Of a stretch of DNA of 10,666 nucleotides, positions 1 to 6,089 are shown piece after piece. A program made the translations under genes and the position numbers. Numbering within the stretch: the first letter of the stretch is position 1; each line of letters opens with the position of its first letter. The notes under the pieces are model-generated. The model was not told the DNA's origin, ran no database searches, and was given only the letters and a program-made list of their open reading frames with translations. Origin of the DNA: DATDWC01 sp035289805 (GTDB lineage: Bacteria; Patescibacteriota; Gracilibacteria; Peribacterales; Peribacteraceae); contig DATDWC010000078.1 of assembly GCA_035289805.1 (NCBI GenBank), forward strand, positions 1 to 10,666, read 5' to 3'.

Positions 1-1520
1 ACGGGCAAAAGCCCAACCTGTACCGGAGAAAGCCAAAGCGGGAACATGCCTTTGAAGTGCTCTATCAGGAATCCGATAAAGCGCTCATGGGTGCTAAGAG
101 GGGCTCTATGGATGCAGAGGGGCACTTTCTCGGTACCATTACGATCAATGTACCGGAGACCTACTCTTCCTGGGACGTCAAAATCCACTTGGTTTGTGGC
201 TAGGGTGAATTCCCGACCAATTGCACTCCAGACTTCCACATCGATTTTTGGACCATAGAATGCAGCCTCATTTTCTGCTTCCACGTATTCACAATTTGCT
301 TTCATCATGGTGCGGCGAACCATTTCCTCCGTCTTCTTCCAGAGAGCGGGCTCGTTCACGTACTTCTTTCCAAGTTCATGAGGATCATGGAGCGAGAGGC
401 GCATCACATACTTTTGAATATTGAAGAGCTGGAAGTACTCCTTATAGAGATCCATGACAGAGAGAAACTCCTCCTCAAATTGCTCCTCGGTGCAGTAGAT
501 GTGGGCATCGTTCATCGAGAGTGATCGCACACGCATGAGTCCAAAGAGCGCACCCGAATCCTCGTACCGATAGCATTGCCCGTACTCGGCAAGTCGCAGT
601 GGCAAATCGCGGTAACTCCGTTGGGAGGATGCAAAGATTTCGTGGTGATGAGGGCAGTTCATAGGTTTGAGGAAGTACTCCTCATCCTCATCTACCTTCA
701 TCGAAGGGAACATCACATCGCGGTAGTGCTTCAGGTGTCCCGTTCGTTCGTAGAGCTTGGCCTTCGCAACGTGTGGGGTTCGCACGCGCTGGTATCCCCT
801 CTCGGCCTCCTTCTCCTTTGCAAGCTTCTCGAGCTCATCTGCAATGATCGTGCCTTTTGGAGTCCAGAGTGGGAGGCCGGGGCCTACCATGTCGCTAAAG
901 ACGAAGAGATCGAGCTCTTTGCCAAGCTTCCGGTGATCGTACTTCTTCGCTTCTTCCAGATTATGAAGATATGTTTTGAGCTCTTCCTTGCTCGCAAATG
1001 CTGCAACGTAAATGCGCGTGAGTTGTTCACGTTTCTCGTCTCCGCGGAAGTACGCACCCGCAAGTGACATAATTTTGAAGGCATCCGCGGGAATCTCCTT
1101 CAAATTTTCCACATGCCCCCCTTTGCAGAGATCCACAAAGGTTTCCTCTCCTTTCGCATCCACATTCCGGTAGTTCGTGACTTCCTTCTCCCCTCCTTTC
1201 TTTAAGTCTTCGATGAGCTCCACTTTAAAGGGCTGCGTTTTCTTCTTCCAGAATTTGATCGCATCATCCACTTTTAGATTATCCACAGCGAATGTTTGGC
1301 CTTGGTTAATGATTTTGCGCATCTCCTTTTCGATTTTTTCAAAATCCGAATCGGTGATCGGTTCTTTAAAGAGGAAATCGTAGTAGCACCCCGTATCAAT
1401 CGGCGGACCGATGCTGATTTTTGTCTCCGGCCAAAGTCTTAAGACTGCCTGCGCGAGGACGTGCGCCAAAGAATGGCGAATCTTGTAGAGAGAATCTATG
1501 GCGGATGGAGCGGGGCACAT
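1..1520 (-). CDS. thrS: Threonyl-tRNA synthetase, TGS-less, C-terminus cut by the window edge
   Basis: This enzyme charges tRNA-Thr with threonine in the cytoplasm. About 506 codons are present; the anticodon-binding domain is only just entered (PLWLSPVQV) at the left edge and the stop lies outside. Visible in order: the editing-domain motif HSLAH (H16, H20) with its later DLCKGGH (C132), then the class II catalytic core with MNCPHH (C289), motif 2 RYEDSGALFGLMRV, DAHIYC (H340) and IHRA (H471). C289, H340 and H471 match the zinc ligands known in the family (E. coli C334, H385, H511). The start is the ATG at 1520: an in-frame TAA lies two codons upstream, so nothing longer is possible. The protein therefore begins almost directly at the editing domain and lacks the N-terminal TGS domain of about 60 residues. 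No Shine-Dalgarno is seen; TATACT lies 10 nt before the ATG. Divergent from the NUDIX gene. Identification is very secure. Confidence 0.97.
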   Translation of the reverse strand, partial: MCPAPSAIDSLYKIRHSLAHVLAQAVLRLWPETKISIGPPIDTGCYYDFLFKEPITDSDFEKIEKEMRKIINQGQTFAVDNLKVDDAIKFWKKKTQPFKVELIEDLKKGGEKEVTNYRNVDAKGEETFVDLCKGGHVENLKEIPADAFKIMSLAGAYFRGDEKREQLTRIYVAAFASKEELKTYLHNLEEAKKYDHRKLGKELDLFVFSDMVGPGLPLWTPKGTIIADELEKLAKEKEAERGYQRVRTPHVAKAKLYERTGHLKHYRDVMFPSMKVDEDEEYFLKPMNCPHHHEIFASSQRSYRDLPLRLAEYGQCYRYEDSGALFGLMRVRSLSMNDAHIYCTEEQFEEEFLSVMDLYKEYFQLFNIQKYVMRLSLHDPHELGKKYVNEPALWKKTEEMVRRTMMKANCEYVEAENEAAFYGPKIDVEVWSAIGREFTLATNQVDFDVPGRVGLRYIDRNGTEKVPLCIHRAPLSTHERFIGFLIEHFKGMFPLWLSPVQVGLLP

Positions 1521-1530
1521 CGCTTAACGC

Positions 1531-1540
1531 AGTATATACT
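1531..1540. promoter_or_regulatory. Palindromic bidirectional -10-like element (thrS / NUDIX)
   Basis: AGTATATACT is its own reverse complement, so it presents TATACT on both strands. On the minus strand TATACT ends 10 nt before the thrS ATG (1520). On the plus strand it ends 10 nt before a TTG (1551) in frame with the NUDIX domain. I see no convincing -35 hexamer at 16-18 nt on either side, and neither gene has a Shine-Dalgarno. Read as a shared -10, transcripts would start within a few bases of each start codon. The -10 role is an inference from position and from the same hexamer recurring upstream of recF, mutY and the CAP-SLH gene. Confidence 0.6.
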
Positions 1541-1550
1541 GCTGATTGAC

Positions 1551-2066
1551 TTGAAGCGATTTCATCCAAAGAGACAGGCAAAAAAGCGGCACACAACGCG
1601 CGTTGGCGGCCGCACCCATCGCCTCTGTGCCTCTGTCATTGTTTTAAAAAAGGGAGGACATAACGAAATCCTCGTCCTCATTGTCCATAAGCCACGCAGA
1701 CGCGATGCCTGGCAGATCCCCCAAGGGGGCGTGGAACCGGGAGAGACGATTATCGAAGCAGGGAAAAGGGAATTAGAGGAGGAAACGGGGATCCGTCTTA
1801 AGGGGGAAATTCTCAAAACCCCCTTTCGCTACGAGTACGATTACCCCGCAGCATTCCTCAAAAAAGAGAATCCTCTCTACGATGGGCAGAATATTGAGTT
1901 CCTCGCTGCAACATTCCCAAAGAATGCCATCGTTCGTGTTGATCGCGATGAGCTGGATGATTTCAAGTGGGTTTCTCCCAAGAATCTGAAGAGGTACGTA
2001 AAGCGCGTGGATTACCGCAAAATAGTCGATGGGGCGATCGAATGGGCAGAAGGAAAGAGCTTTTGA
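1551..2066 (+). CDS. NUDIX hydrolase (RppH / Ap4A hydrolase-like)
   Basis: NUDIX enzymes hydrolyse a nucleoside diphosphate linked to another group X. With the start used here the protein has 171 residues. It carries a perfect Nudix box, GX5EX7REUXEEXGU, at about residues 59-81 (GGVEPGE then RELEEETGI), preceded by WQIPQGG and followed by an acidic C-terminal part (DELDDFKWVSP). WQIPQGG and FKWVSP resemble the RppH and diadenosine polyphosphate hydrolase branch, so mRNA 5'-pyrophosphate removal or Ap4A hydrolysis is plausible, but the substrate cannot be fixed from sequence. The start is uncertain. In-frame GTG 1461 and ATG 1473 would overlap the divergent thrS start. TTG 1551 avoids this and lies 10 nt after a TATACT; the conserved fold begins only near residue 24. 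The gene ends in TGA and is followed by repeat DNA. Confidence 0.9.
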   Translation: MKRFHPKRQAKKRHTTRVGGRTHRLCASVIVLKKGGHNEILVLIVHKPRRRDAWQIPQGGVEPGETIIEAGKRELEEETGIRLKGEILKTPFRYEYDYPAAFLKKENPLYDGQNIEFLAATFPKNAIVRVDRDELDDFKWVSPKNLKRYVKRVDYRKIVDGAIEWAEGKSF

Positions 2067-2095
2067 CACGTCATGCTCATCTCTGAGCTACCACT

Positions 2096-2161
2096 TACGT
2101 CATGCTGAGCGGAGTGAGCTCCGCCAAGAGGCGGAGCGAACGGAGTCGAAGCACGTCGCAA
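2096..2161 (+). repeat. Left copy of interspersed repeat flanking the GIY-YIG gene
   Basis: A 66-bp repeat begins TACGTCATGCTGAGCG and ends AGTCGAAGCACGTCGCAA. Its centre is a perfect 8-bp hairpin, GCTCCGCC at 2118-2125 and GGCGGAGC at 2130-2137, with loop AAGA. It is repeated in inverted orientation at 2520-2577. By my alignment 53 of 58 aligned bases agree, with an 8-base gap at the hairpin tip. A further short copy of its outer end, ACGTCATGCT, occurs at 2068-2077. No T-run follows the hairpin, so it is not a typical intrinsic terminator, though it lies between two converging genes and could slow read-through. Confidence 0.88.
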
Positions 2162-2180
2162 CTGAACCTACTGTTTCCAC

Positions 2181-2492
2181 TTATTTTCCTGAACTCTTTT
2201 CACGATTCTTCTTGCTCATCGCTAGATCATGAATTTTCTCCCAATCACCTTTAATCAAAGCTTCCTTCTTTTTTCTGCTCCATCCTTGTAATTGTTTTTC
2301 TCGGCGGATGGCATCAGTGACAGTGTCGCACTCTTCCGAATAGACAAATTCAACTGGTCTTCGTTGATAGGTATAGGAATTTTTATCCAAGCCTTCTTTA
2401 TGCATTGCTATACGTTCCTCAAGATTACCTGTCACTCCAATATAGTAGCTCCCATCACCACATCTCAGAATATATACCCAAAATGTTCGCAT
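2181..2492 (-). CDS. Single-domain GIY-YIG endonuclease-like protein
   Basis: This 103-residue protein consists of one GIY-YIG domain, the nuclease fold also used by UvrC and some homing endonucleases. Seen in the sequence: the GIY-equivalent VYI (residues 6-8), YIG (17-19), the conserved R27 and H31 in NLEERIAMH, and the metal-binding glutamate E65 in AIRREKQLQGW. A lysine-rich tail follows. This is the small stand-alone family often annotated as an excinuclease ABC C-subunit domain protein; its biological role is not established. I use ATG 2492; a GTG at 2510 would add six residues. No ribosome binding site is seen. The gene lies between inverted copies of a repeat (2096-2161 and 2520-2577) and nothing else fits between them, so gene and repeats look like one unit, possibly mobile. 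No neighbour shares its strand, so it is probably transcribed alone. Confidence 0.93.
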   Translation of the reverse strand: MRTFWVYILRCGDGSYYIGVTGNLEERIAMHKEGLDKNSYTYQRRPVEFVYSEECDTVTDAIRREKQLQGWSRKKKEALIKGDWEKIHDLAMSKKNREKSSGK

Positions 2493-2519
2493 GGAGGTTA
2501 ATGGTATCACAGATAAACC

Positions 2520-2577
2520 TTGCGACGTGCTTCGACTTCGTTCGCCCTGCGGGGCTCACTACGCTCAGCATGACGTA
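2520..2577 (-). repeat. Right, inverted copy of the interspersed repeat
   Basis: Read on the minus strand this begins TACGTCATGCTGAGCG and ends AGTCGAAGCACGTCGCAA, as the copy at 2096-2161 does on the plus strand. The centre is shortened by 8 bases but still forms a small hairpin (GCCC, loop CGCA, GGGC), so base-pairing rather than exact sequence is kept at the tip. The GTCGCAA ends of both copies face the GIY-YIG gene; the ACGTCATGCT ends face outward. An extra outer half-copy, ACGTCATTGCT on the minus strand at 2590-2580, mirrors the extra one on the left. It ends only 12 bp before the recF -10-like element. Confidence 0.88.
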
Positions 2578-2589
2578 GAAGCAATGACG

Positions 2590-2595
2590 TATACT
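2590..2595 (+). promoter_or_regulatory. -10-like TATACT directly upstream of recF
   Basis: TATACT ends 7 nt before the recF ATG at 2603, which would place the transcription start at or next to the start codon (leaderless mRNA). There is no Shine-Dalgarno between them and no clear -35. The first base of the hexamer is shared with the outer half-repeat at 2580-2590, so insertion of the repeat may have shaped this promoter. Assignment is by position and by the same hexamer at other gene starts in the window. Confidence 0.5.
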
Positions 2596-2602
2596 GAACA
2601 CA

Positions 2603-3697
2603 ATGAGACTCCTCTCCCTCACCCTCGAACAATTCAGGAACTATGGGAATCTGGAGGTAAATTTTACCGAGAACGAGCTTGTGACAGTGCTGATGGGAGA
2701 AAACGCAACGGGGAAGACCAATATTCTGGAAGCGATCGCGATCCTTGCGCACCTTAAATCCCCGCGAAAGGTGGAGGATCAGGATTTAATCCAATGGGAA
2801 AAATCTCACTACCGCATTCGTGGCCGCTGCAGAACGGATCAAGGGGAAGAGCGCTCGCTTGAAGTTGTTTCACAAGTGGAACCTAAAAAAATGAGAGCTG
2901 CATTTGTGAACGATGTGCGCACCCCCGCTCAGCGCTACATCGGAGCTCTCCCCCTCATCACGTTCACTCCCGATGACTTACTCCTTTGGAACGGTGCACC
3001 CTCGGAGAGACGCAGGCTGGTTGATCTTCTCCTTTCGCAGGTTTCCGGCAGTTACCTTCAGGCTCTGATGGAATACGAAAAATCTCTGCGACAGAGGAAT
3101 GCGCTCCTCAAACAGATTAGGGAAGGAACCGAAAAACTCTCTTCGCTTGATCCCTGGGACGAGAAGCTTGCGACACTCGGCACTCTGATTACGATCGATC
3201 GCTTACAACTCTTCGAAACTCTGGAGCTCACGATCAAGCGCGAGCTCACAGCGCTCGGTGAGCGCCCGAACGAGGCACTTTTCCGCTACCTTAGGAAAAC
3301 AACTGCCCAGAGTGCCACTCCACTACACGCAGAACTGATGAGTGAGCTCCTGCACTACCGCGAGCGCGATGTCCTGACTTTTGGCACTTCCACGGGTCCG
3401 CATCGCGATGACTGGACGCTGATCGTGGATAACCATGATATTGCAACTTCCGCTTCCCGTGGCCAGCAGCGCGCAGCACTCCTTGCGCTCCTCCTACTTG
3501 AGGCATCATTCTTAGAGCTTCGAACAGGAGAGAAGCCGATCCTCCTCCTCGATGACATCTTCTCCGAGCTTGATGAAAAGCACCGCACAGCGGTTCTCTC
3601 TCGCCTTTCGGATCACCAAGTTCTCATCACCGCAGTTGAGCTTGATTCCAAGCTAGAGAAGGAAGCGCACGTTCTCATCTGTCCCATCGGGGTATAA
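2603..3697 (+). CDS. recF: DNA replication and repair protein RecF
   Basis: RecF is an SMC-like ATPase that binds DNA at single-strand gaps and, with RecO and RecR, helps load RecA. At 364 residues it has the usual length. In order: the N-terminal LEQFRNY motif (9-15) typical of RecF, Walker A GENATGKT (32-39), the FTPDDLLLWNGAPSERRR segment, the ABC-type signature SRGQQR (285-290), and Walker B ILLLDDIFSELDE with D317 and D318. These features separate it from RecN and SMC. The start is ATG 2603, only 7 nt after a TATACT; the conserved N-terminus leaves no room for a later start. It is not next to dnaA, dnaN or gyrB, where recF often lies, but stands alone between the repeat-flanked GIY-YIG gene and the convergent femX-like gene. 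The stop is TAA, followed by a palindrome. Confidence 0.96.
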   Translation: MRLLSLTLEQFRNYGNLEVNFTENELVTVLMGENATGKTNILEAIAILAHLKSPRKVEDQDLIQWEKSHYRIRGRCRTDQGEERSLEVVSQVEPKKMRAAFVNDVRTPAQRYIGALPLITFTPDDLLLWNGAPSERRRLVDLLLSQVSGSYLQALMEYEKSLRQRNALLKQIREGTEKLSSLDPWDEKLATLGTLITIDRLQLFETLELTIKRELTALGERPNEALFRYLRKTTAQSATPLHAELMSELLHYRERDVLTFGTSTGPHRDDWTLIVDNHDIATSASRGQQRAALLALLLLEASFLELRTGEKPILLLDDIFSELDEKHRTAVLSRLSDHQVLITAVELDSKLEKEAHVLICPIGV

Positions 3698-3705
3698 ATC
3701 ACTAT

Positions 3706-3729
3706 TATACTATTCAATTGAATAGTATA
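3706..3729. terminator. Perfect 24-bp palindrome between convergent genes, possible bidirectional terminator
   Basis: The half-site TATACTATTCAA is followed immediately by its exact reverse complement, with no loop. It occupies nearly all of the 35 bp between the recF stop (3697) and the last base of the femX-like gene (3733). Position suggests transcription termination in both directions. However, the stem is AT-rich and no strong T-run follows on either strand, so it is a poor intrinsic terminator. A binding site for a dimeric protein is an alternative. It also contains TATACT on both strands, the hexamer used as -10 elsewhere in the window. Confidence 0.45.
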
Positions 3730-3732
3730 GCA

Positions 3733-4809
3733 TCAAAATCCCCTCTTCCACTTCCTCACAACCTCAAACCCGAAGGTGAGGTAGTACTTTGGCGAGAGCG
3801 GTAAATCCATGCAGTGCATGAGCTCCAGGAGCTCTCCACCAAATCCTGTTTTGAATGTTCGCACTCCCGCAAAGGGGTGCTTCTTTGCGCCCTCCGGGGA
3901 AATTCCCCAGAAGTTATAGATCCTATCCCCTCGCCTCAGCGCATCGCGGATGGCTGTCCACTGAAGAAGGTACGAAGCATAACTCTCTGGATGCTTCACA
4001 CTACTTGCTCCGTGGTGGTAACTCGTTTCATTGCCATAAACCATGTGAATAGAAGCTGCAACAGGCTCACCACGAAACCGTGCGACATAGAGCGTGCATT
4101 GATGGGATTTGGAAAACTCTTCAACCTGCGCACGGATGAAGCTGAAGGAATACGGAACAAAGTGGTGACGCTTCCTTGTTTCCTCGTAAAGTTTAAAAAA
4201 AATCGGAAGATCTTTGATGGGATCAGTGGAAGCTGTAACCACAACACCCTCCTTCTCCGCACGGCGCACGAGATTCCTCGTTGTTTTTCTCATACCCATC
4301 AGAATTTGTTCCTCCGTTTTCCCTCGAAGATCGATGTACCAGATGTGCTCTGCAAGGAGGTGGAGAGGAGCTGATCGAAATCCAAGTGATCTTAAAATTT
4401 CAACTTGTGGATCCTCCTTCGACCAGAAGGGGCTCATGCGAATGAATGCACAATTTTTGTCACGCGCTATTTTTTTCAATTCACTCACAATCATAGAAAG
4501 AATTTCTACATGATTTGGTGCTTGGTGCTTGGTGCTTGGCCTGTCGGCCGTAGCCCCGTGGGCGAAGGCTGATGCTTCCCGCAAGAGCGGACCGTACATG
4601 ACTGCTAAATGCTTTCCGCGTTTTGCCGGAACAATAATTGCCTGGCAGATCCCGGAGATCTTGCCATGTTCTCCGGCAGCAATGCGAATCGGCTCCTCCC
4701 CTACCGATCCATACACTTCCCCCATTGAAAAAGACTGGAGAAACGGTTTCCATTCATTTTCTTGAAGGAATGATTCCCATAAAGCCCGATCCGCATTCAT
4801 GAGTTCCAT
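3733..4809 (-). CDS. FemX/FemAB-family peptidoglycan aminoacyltransferase
   Basis: Fem transferases move an amino acid from aminoacyl-tRNA onto the stem peptide of lipid II or its nucleotide precursor, building the peptidoglycan cross-bridge at the inner face of the membrane. The 358-residue protein shows two GNAT-like halves. Family segments include the GMRKTTRNLVRRAEKEGV stretch (about 172-189), FFKLYEETRKRHHFVPYS (about 204-221), the VARFRGEPVAASIHMVYG strand pair (about 242-259), and the C-terminal YNFWGISPEG and FKTGFGG motifs. Residues 78-99 look like an insertion between GPLLR and EILSMIVSEL and are encoded by repetitive DNA (4515-4578). The start is ATG 4809 (ATG 4800 is possible), 15 nt after the aminotransferase gene. 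It is the last gene of the minus-strand operon and follows murF, which agrees with a cell-wall role. The amino acid transferred is unknown. Confidence 0.88.
   Translation of the reverse strand: MELMNADRALWESFLQENEWKPFLQSFSMGEVYGSVGEEPIRIAAGEHGKISGICQAIIVPAKRGKHLAVMYGPLLREASAFAHGATADRPSTKHQAPNHVEILSMIVSELKKIARDKNCAFIRMSPFWSKEDPQVEILRSLGFRSAPLHLLAEHIWYIDLRGKTEEQILMGMRKTTRNLVRRAEKEGVVVTASTDPIKDLPIFFKLYEETRKRHHFVPYSFSFIRAQVEEFSKSHQCTLYVARFRGEPVAASIHMVYGNETSYHHGASSVKHPESYASYLLQWTAIRDALRRGDRIYNFWGISPEGAKKHPFAGVRTFKTGFGGELLELMHCMDLPLSPKYYLTFGFEVVRKWKRGF
4515..4578. repeat. In-frame repeat insertion within the femX-like gene
   Basis: On the plus strand the 7-mer TTGGTGC is repeated 3.6 times at 4515-4539. 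A GC-rich imperfect hairpin follows: GCCGTAGCCC (4547-4556), a CGT spacer, then GGGCGAAGGC (4560-4569), 8 of 10 positions pairing. On the coding strand this adds about 22 low-complexity residues (78-99, including PSTKHQAPN) without breaking the frame. Composition is unlike the rest of the gene. Confidence 0.75.
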
Positions 4810-4824
4810 AGAGTAATGCCCTGA

Positions 4825-6075
4825 TCATAACATCGCACGTAGCGCATGAACGAGGTATTCAGCCTGTGCCTGCTCCATAGTCGGGTGCACAGGAAGTGTA
4901 ACAATGTGCTTTGCAACATCTTCCGCAATGGGACAGGAACCCTTGGCATAGCCTGCCGCTTCTTCACTCACCTGCGCAGGGTTCACCACAGAAGCACACC
5001 ACCCATCATCCAGGTAGATCTGCTCGTGCTTAAGCTGAGTGCGGAGCATATTGGCATCGCGTGCGTAGACTGGAAATTTTTGGAGGACCGGGGCCTTGAG
5101 TGCAGCCTCCGGCATGCTCCAGTTCCCCTCTCGGGCGGCCTTCGCGTACAGGAGAGAAAATGATCGCCTCTGATTATTCAATGCGGAAAGTGAATGGAAT
5201 TGCTCGAGAATGAGTGCCGCACATGCATTCGGGAGAGCATGAATCATAATGCCAGTCTTCCCCTCTTTTTCTCCGGATTGATACACAGGAGGAAGCAAAC
5301 GCAATATTCGGATCCAGTGAAGGTATGCCTTTGCGAGTGTTGATCCAAGCGGCAATCCCCAGAGCCAAAGCGCAAAGTGATAGCGAATTGGGTAGCCGAG
5401 GAAATTGAGAATGAGCCAGAGCGAAAGTGGCTCTGCTTTTTTCTCCTCTTCATCAAGCACTTTCCCAAGCGTTCCATGGCGTGTGAGGGTAGCTCCTCCT
5501 GTCACTCCGGAAATCGCTTTATCGCGTCCGAAGCTTAAGATGAGCATATCCCCACGTGAACCAATATCGCGGGAAGGATCATCGGGGAGAACATGTGCGC
5601 AATCTTCGATCAGGGTGATATTCCGCTTATCGCAGATTGCACGGAGGCGCTCGGTATCCGCCGGAATGCCAAAGGTGTGCTGGCAGATAATCGCACGGGT
5701 TCTGGGTGTGATCTTCGCTTGGATCTTCTGTGGATCAATGTTCAAAGTCATAGGATCGATATCGCAGTACACCGCCGTTGCACCCGCGGCATGCACGGCA
5801 TTCGGTACAACGACACAGGTATAGGCCTGAATGATGATCTCATCACCACTCTTCAGCATGAGGGATTTTAGTCCCGCAAGAAGTGCCTCTCTCCCCGAGG
5901 AAAAAAGCGAGACACTCATGCCAAAGTGGTGGCTGAGTGCGGATCGTAGTTCCTCAGTCTCGCTGCCGCTTCTCCATTTCTGTGGGAAGAACTGCAAACG
6001 GAACGCGAGCTTCCACTGCCCCCTTGTAACAAGTGGCCCAAAAGTGTGATGGATGGGGAAGCGGACGCGGGGCAT
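4825..6075 (-). CDS. DegT/DnrJ/EryC1/StrS-family PLP-dependent aminotransferase
   Basis: Members of this fold-type I family usually transfer an amino group to keto sugars for envelope polysaccharides or natural products. The 416-residue protein shows the family landmarks: SSGREALLAGL (59-69) in the cofactor phosphate region, GDEIIIQAYTCVVVPNAV (77-94), HTFGIPAD (133-140), LIEDCAH with D158 for the PLP ring nitrogen, and SFGRDK with the Schiff-base lysine K186. Two very hydrophobic stretches (about 216-242 and 247-262, rich in L, W and Y) follow the catalytic lysine; they could associate with a membrane. It starts at ATG 6075, 14 nt after murF ends, and stops with TGA 15 nt before the femX-like gene, so the three are almost certainly co-transcribed. 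Context suggests an amino-sugar or amino acid used in cell-wall assembly, but the substrate is not identifiable. TATTCT lies 7 nt before the ATG, a weak hint of an internal promoter. Confidence 0.9.
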   Translation of the reverse strand: MPRVRFPIHHTFGPLVTRGQWKLAFRLQFFPQKWRSGSETEELRSALSHHFGMSVSLFSSGREALLAGLKSLMLKSGDEIIIQAYTCVVVPNAVHAAGATAVYCDIDPMTLNIDPQKIQAKITPRTRAIICQHTFGIPADTERLRAICDKRNITLIEDCAHVLPDDPSRDIGSRGDMLILSFGRDKAISGVTGGATLTRHGTLGKVLDEEEKKAEPLSLWLILNFLGYPIRYHFALWLWGLPLGSTLAKAYLHWIRILRLLPPVYQSGEKEGKTGIMIHALPNACAALILEQFHSLSALNNQRRSFSLLYAKAAREGNWSMPEAALKAPVLQKFPVYARDANMLRTQLKHEQIYLDDGWCASVVNPAQVSEEAAGYAKGSCPIAEDVAKHIVTLPVHPTMEQAQAEYLVHALRAML

Positions 6076-6089
6076 ATGGAGAAGAATAG

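Noticed and set aside
576..1067. A 163-codon open frame on the plus strand within thrS.
   Set aside because: It is the complement of well-conserved catalytic-domain codons of threonyl-tRNA synthetase; the product resembles no family.
1461..1550. An upstream extension of the NUDIX gene to GTG 1461 or ATG 1473.
   Set aside because: It would overlap the 5' end of divergent thrS and add residues outside the NUDIX fold. TTG 1551, symmetric to the thrS start around the -10 palindrome, is preferred but not proven.
2118..2137. The 8-bp GC hairpin as an intrinsic terminator for the NUDIX gene.
   Set aside because: No T-run follows on either strand, and the hairpin is part of the interspersed repeat rather than a gene-specific structure.
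2096..2577. The two hairpin repeats as the start of a CRISPR array.
   Set aside because: There are only two full copies, in opposite orientation and separated by a gene, with no regular spacers and no cas genes.
3814..4374. A 186-codon plus-strand open frame opposite the femX-like gene.
   Set aside because: The minus strand carries clear Fem-family motifs in the same bases; the plus-strand product is cysteine- and arginine-rich with no domain.
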